Shown here: positions 27,714 to 31,212 of the stretch, one piece after another | How positions within the stretch are numbered: the first letter of the stretch is position 1 | How the letters are laid out: every line of letters begins with the position of its first letter | NCBI GenBank assembly: GCA_005281725.1 | Contig: SSBO01000012.1 | Coordinates: 4,755,992 to 4,787,203 of the forward strand | Reading direction: 5' to 3' | Origin: Wuchereria bancrofti | Lineage: Eukaryota; Nematoda; Chromadorea; Rhabditida; Onchocercidae | Length of the DNA stretch: 31,212 nt | The notes under the pieces: generated by a model | What the model saw: only the letters and a program-made list of their open reading frames with translations | The model's database searches: none | What the model was told of the DNA's origin: nothing | Made by a program: the position numbers and the translations under genes

Positions 27714-28939
27714 CGACTCCTGAGATTCTCTCGATGGAAGTGCAGTGTCCGTTTCAGATTACCTTACAACGAGTTAAATTCGACGGATTTACCGATTATT
27801 TTTTCGATAAATTTGATGAATATGGCTGCAATTTAGCTATGGTAATCTGTTCTTTTGAAAAATTTAATTTAAGACTAAAATTTCAATGTAAGACAAAAAC
27901 CCTCCCCATTATAAGTGTAATATTTCGTGATCAGTGTCAAATATTCTCTCATCCATCTTACATAATGTATTAACTGAAATATCAAAAAAGGCGGTAAGTT
28001 AAGGTCTGAACTGACTTTACTGTATGCAAAAAAGGATGGGACATAAGTGGATAACACAGATATGCTGTTTTAAGAAAACAAAATAAAGCAAAGACTATGA
28101 AATATTGCCTTACAGGTTGACCTGGAAAGCGGTAGACTATGGAATTATTCTGAACTACGAATCTGTACAGAAAACTGCGCTCAACGACTGCAAGACATTG
28201 GCGTTGGTCAGTGGACCCGGTGCGCTTTAATCTGCTCAGTGACGGCGCAGGCAATTATTGTATATATCGCATGCGCAATGCTGGATGCGACTGTTATATC
28301 CGTGAACCCTAGCTTAACATCGGTGGGTTTTCATCAACTTTCTTAAATACTTCTGGAGACTGGACATAGCTGGACATAACTAGACGCAGGCATGTCTGAG
28401 GTTTACGGGACATGGAATTTGTCACTTTTACATCCCATACTTGCACGAGCTCACCACAATAGAAGTTGCGTTGAATTCTTAGAGTCCCGCCGTAAGTCAA
28501 CTCTTTTCTGTTGAATAGGAAGCGTTTCTATGATTAAATTTGGAATAAGGTCATGCATTTGAACTTCATCATGATGTAGAGATGCAATGACATGGCATAG
28601 ATTCTGAGCAGTCCCTCCTGAAGGTTACAGAATGACTACTTCTCGAGGTAGTCAAGCGGAGATAAGTTAAAATGAACGGTGAAATGACCTATTCTAAAAG
28701 AATTAATATGCACAATTATGCCTTAACTAGTAAATTTCCGATTTCTACAGCATATAAGTTGTTTTTTATCTTCAGGAGAAATATGGGCTCAAGTGGAGAA
28801 AAGTCAGGTAGTGTACTGTTTCATGGAAGAAAATAAATTGTCAAAATTAGAAAATGTGAGACGTACTTGGGCTGTTCGCAGTGGCGAACGTATTTTAGTT
28901 AGCAATGTTTCATTATATTTTCAAAAAAAAAAATCTTAA
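27714..28939 (+). pseudogene. Exon-like plus-strand frames, unrecognised gene or remnant
   Basis: Three segments look like spliced exons. (a) 27714-27841: acceptor cacttcag, frame TPEILSMEVQCPFQITLQ continuing to YGCNLAM, donor ATG|gtaatc. (b) From 28116: acceptor gccttacag, frame VDLESGRLWNYSELRICTEN onward with several Cys (NCAQRL, TRCALICS), open to a stop at 28344 with no clear donor. (c) 28776-28939: acceptor atcttcag, frame EIWAQVEKSQVVYCFMEENK onward to TAA. Segments a and b join in phase 0; c needs a phase-1 donor that I cannot fix. Other frames are also open in b, and the minus strand is open nearby, so this may be a decayed or wrongly joined gene. I do not recognise the product. Confidence 0.25.
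28309..28617 (-). pseudogene. Decayed minus-strand coding region, weak arrestin-like resemblance
   Basis: Two overlapping minus-strand frames. The first follows acceptor aaccttcag at 28618 and reads GTAQNLCHVIASLHHDEVQM onward to a possible donor TG|gtgagc at 28455. The second, in another frame, is open from about 28515 to a stop at 28309 and contains RNFYCGELVQVWDVKVTN. That string has the Y-x-G-E-x-x-x-V...V-x-V-T-N pattern of the strand that begins arrestin C domains. A frame change between the two would be needed for one protein, which suggests a pseudogene. Alternatively, the first frame splices to a short last exon. The family assignment is an inference from one motif only. Confidence 0.25.
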
Positions 28940-30235
28940 AATTGAGTTCATATTAACTTGACTTGAAGAAAGAACGGTCAACTTTTTAAAAAAGAATAAA
29001 CAATAAAAAATCCTGAATTAGACCATGCAACAACAATCATTACTTTTGTTGCTCTTAACCATCCTTGAACATTTCAATTTTACTTTAACTAATTATTTTG
29101 AAGAAGGTTGATTTTAGCAATTATTAAATGTAAACAATAATGTAACCTTAATGGTTGCGAATTATTTTCCGGATCTTATTATTGTTTCTGGTATTGTTAT
29201 CTCATTAGTCAAATTTTATGTAAATAGTTATGTAAGTAGTAGTCTGATTCCTGTTTTTTTCTCTCAAACTTCACTCCTCCCCCCTCTCCCGATCCTTTCA
29301 TAAAAAAAACCTTATTTTGGAAAATATTGATTAAGTTACTACAGAAGATTATTCTTTTTAGTCAGTTCGATTGTTAGATGAAATCCTTGGCAGTGCAAAG
29401 TTGTCCATAAAGTAAGTATTTCCTGGCTCGACTACTGTTTCTCAAAAAACTGGATCTGATGAGACTTATTTAATCATTACCACAAGCAACTATAAACAAT
29501 ATTTGCCTCAAAGATACCAATTACACCTCCATTTTCAGTCTAAGTAGATTTAGTTTAATAGCTTTCAGTTTAAGTAGATTGCATTGCAGTCATGACAATC
29601 AAGCCAAGCTCAAATTAAACTGAAATCGAAGAATAAACGACAACTGCAAGAAGTATTGCGCATCGTGAGTTTCGATTTCAACTCGTACTGTTTTTTTTTT
29701 CTTATATAACAGCTTAACTGATTTGCTCACTGCAGGAATCAGAAGTCTGATAATAAGTTTTGAATCCTTCTGGATCTGTTATCACTTCCATATCAATTTG
29801 TTAAAATCCAGAATTTATCACTAAGCGAAATAAGTGATCAGGATGAAGGATAGATCATAAAATCAGAACCAAATTTAGTTCTGGCAGCATCATTCCAGAA
29901 AAGAGCTATTCATCTTACAAACACATCAAAATTTCCAAGACCAGCTGAAGTATCATATCGTTCCCTACTTCCTCCAACAACTGAGTTGTCCTGTCTTTGG
30001 ACCACCATCTGTTGATGACAAATGCTGTAAAACAATTATTTGAGCGCATTTGTTCACGACATAAATTCTATAGTTGTAATGATATTTTGAGTAGAAATTA
30101 CGAACGGAAGGAAAAAGAACTATATTTAACAGCAACTGAAGTGAAGTACAGTATTTCTGAATTAGATATTGCTGAAAGCCATTTGCTAATTCGCATAATA
30201 ATAATACTAACTTTTTCACTTGGATTTAAATTTAA
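28940..30235. other. Intergenic with an unresolved open stretch at its end
   Basis: Mostly AT-rich with stops. From about 29850 to 30230 the plus strand has unusually few stops: all three frames are open for about 50 codons around 29880-30020, and one continues to 30308 (MTNAVKQLFERICSRHKFYS onward). No splice sites or domain support a gene, and the frame runs into the SL1-like locus on the other strand. Near 29537-29580 a short TCAGTYTAAGTAGATT unit is duplicated. Confidence 0.35.
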
Positions 30236-30341
30236 TATCAGAAAACAGCATGTGTCGCCGTTTTTCTATAACTGTGACAAAATTTTGACTGTTCTTTCTG
30301 TTTCTTAGATTGTAGACACCTCAAACTTGGGTAATTAAACC
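30236..30341 (-). ncRNA. SL1: SL1 spliced-leader RNA-like gene
   Basis: The minus strand from 30341 to 30320 matches the 22-nt nematode SL1 leader exactly (GGTTTAATTACC ... TTTGAG). It is followed directly by a GT donor (30319-30318, GTGTCT). About 36 nt further is an Sm-like site AATTTTG (30284-30278), then a hairpin with arms 30267-30257 and 30249-30240: 10 bp, one bulged A, 7-nt loop. Leader, donor, Sm site and 3' hairpin in this order and a length of ~106 nt are the plan of an SL RNA, the snRNP that donates its leader to pre-mRNAs. The donor is not the usual GTAAx, and the second stem-loop is not clear. It may therefore be a variant, a pseudogene, or a retro-inserted trans-spliced cDNA end. 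No 5S rRNA sequence is visible next to it. Confidence 0.6.
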
Positions 30342-31212
30342 TTTATTTAACATAAAAAGAAATCAACATCATAATGGCACATTATACATATCGCACGGAT
30401 GCAACACAGTTATAAAACGCTAAACATTACAAGAGAGCTGAAACCTCAACCACACTATAAATGGACGACTGTAAAAAGAAATGATTAATTGTAATTAAGA
30501 GATGGTGTTGGATAAATGTGAATTTGGGAATAAAGGAAATTTGTTTAAGGATAGATATTTCTTTGTTACAATAGTTATTTGTTTAAATAAAGAAAAGAAA
30601 AAAAAAAACAAAGCATTTAATTCTCACATATCTCATACAGTATAATGTGTATAAAGCGAGGTTAATTTATGAACAAAGAGATGATTCATTTACTGCTTCT
30701 CCTCGCTTTCCAGCGACAGCATGGAATTTTATAACTTTACTTAATATATTTTTGTGTCCATCTGTTACATTGGTTTCTTTCATCTACCTTCGCTAATACA
30801 TTTAAATGAAGTGATAGCAATTGGTTACAGATAGTAACAAGTGATAGCAAGTGGTAACAAGTGGTGGAAAGTGGTTGCAAGGAATAACAGGTAGTAGTAA
30901 CTGGTAGCAAGTAGTAGTATCAAATGGTAGCCAGTATTAATAAGTCTTTGAAATCTTTTGGCTAATTAAGTTAAATGGCAATTTTTTATGATGGACTGCG
31001 AATTTCAATAAAAATACCATATTCTTCGCTTTATCTTTATGCTCGGTTTTTTTTTTCAGTACGTTTATGAAATTTTTTAAATTGCAAGTATATTCTGTGC
31101 TAACTTTTACCCAAAAATGATAAAAGGAAAAAAAGAAAAAAATGGAATTGGGAAAAAGTATGCAAAGTTATAATAACGAAGTGTCATATATTCATCAGAA
31201 ATAATAAAAAAA
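30342..31212. other. Intergenic, upstream flank of the SL1-like gene and window end
   Basis: AT-rich with no gene. The first ~100 nt would carry the minus-strand SL RNA promoter (proximal sequence element), but I cannot identify the element by eye. A 10-bp tandem repeat follows at 30.8 kb, and poly-A tracts lie near the end. Confidence 0.45.
30811..30937. repeat. Degenerate decamer tandem array
   Basis: About 12 consecutive 10-bp units close to GTGGTAGCAA (for example GTGATAGCAA, GTGGTAACAA, GTGGTTGCAA, CTGGTAGCAA). The period is strict although individual units differ at 1-4 positions. Confidence 0.85.

Noticed and set aside
29965..30219. 84-codon minus-strand frame starting downstream of the SL1 sequence, as a retro-inserted SL1-bearing cDNA
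   Set aside because: No recognisable protein, and no poly-A end or target-site duplication seen; the donor, Sm site and hairpin fit an SL RNA gene better. Kept only as an alternative.

Overview
The window is AT-rich eukaryotic DNA with multi-exon genes, short GT-AG introns and an exact copy of the 22-nt nematode SL1 spliced leader on the minus strand. It comes from a nematode, most likely a parasitic AT-rich lineage such as the filarial/spirurid group. That finer placement is an inference from composition and gene character. All gene models below were assembled by hand from splice signals and reading frames.

Layout. Positions 620-2431 (minus) hold a three-exon homeobox gene of Tlx/Hox11 type, with an Eh1 repression motif near the N terminus and a homeodomain split between two exons. 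Positions 3815-4207 (minus) hold a possible small secreted cysteine-containing protein. About 10 kb (4.2-14.3 kb) follows with no gene I can support. Positions 14299-17930 (plus) hold a complete 12-exon gene for the clathrin adaptor AP-2 mu subunit (435 aa), with a trans-splice acceptor two bases upstream of its ATG. Positions 20430-24773 (plus) hold an 11-exon two-pore-domain (TWK-type) potassium channel of about 528 aa. From 27.7 to 28.95 kb there is a GC-richer island with exon-like open frames on both strands that I cannot resolve into an intact gene; part of the minus-strand frame resembles an arrestin fold. At 30236-30341 (minus) lies an apparently isolated SL1 RNA-like gene, and at 30.8 kb a 10-bp-period tandem repeat.

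The three confident genes are functionally unrelated: transcription factor, endocytic adaptor and membrane K+ channel. The adaptor and channel lie head-to-tail but 2.5 kb apart, so an operon is unlikely. The SL1-like locus and the SL acceptor before the adaptor gene both belong to trans-splicing, but nothing here links the two loci directly.
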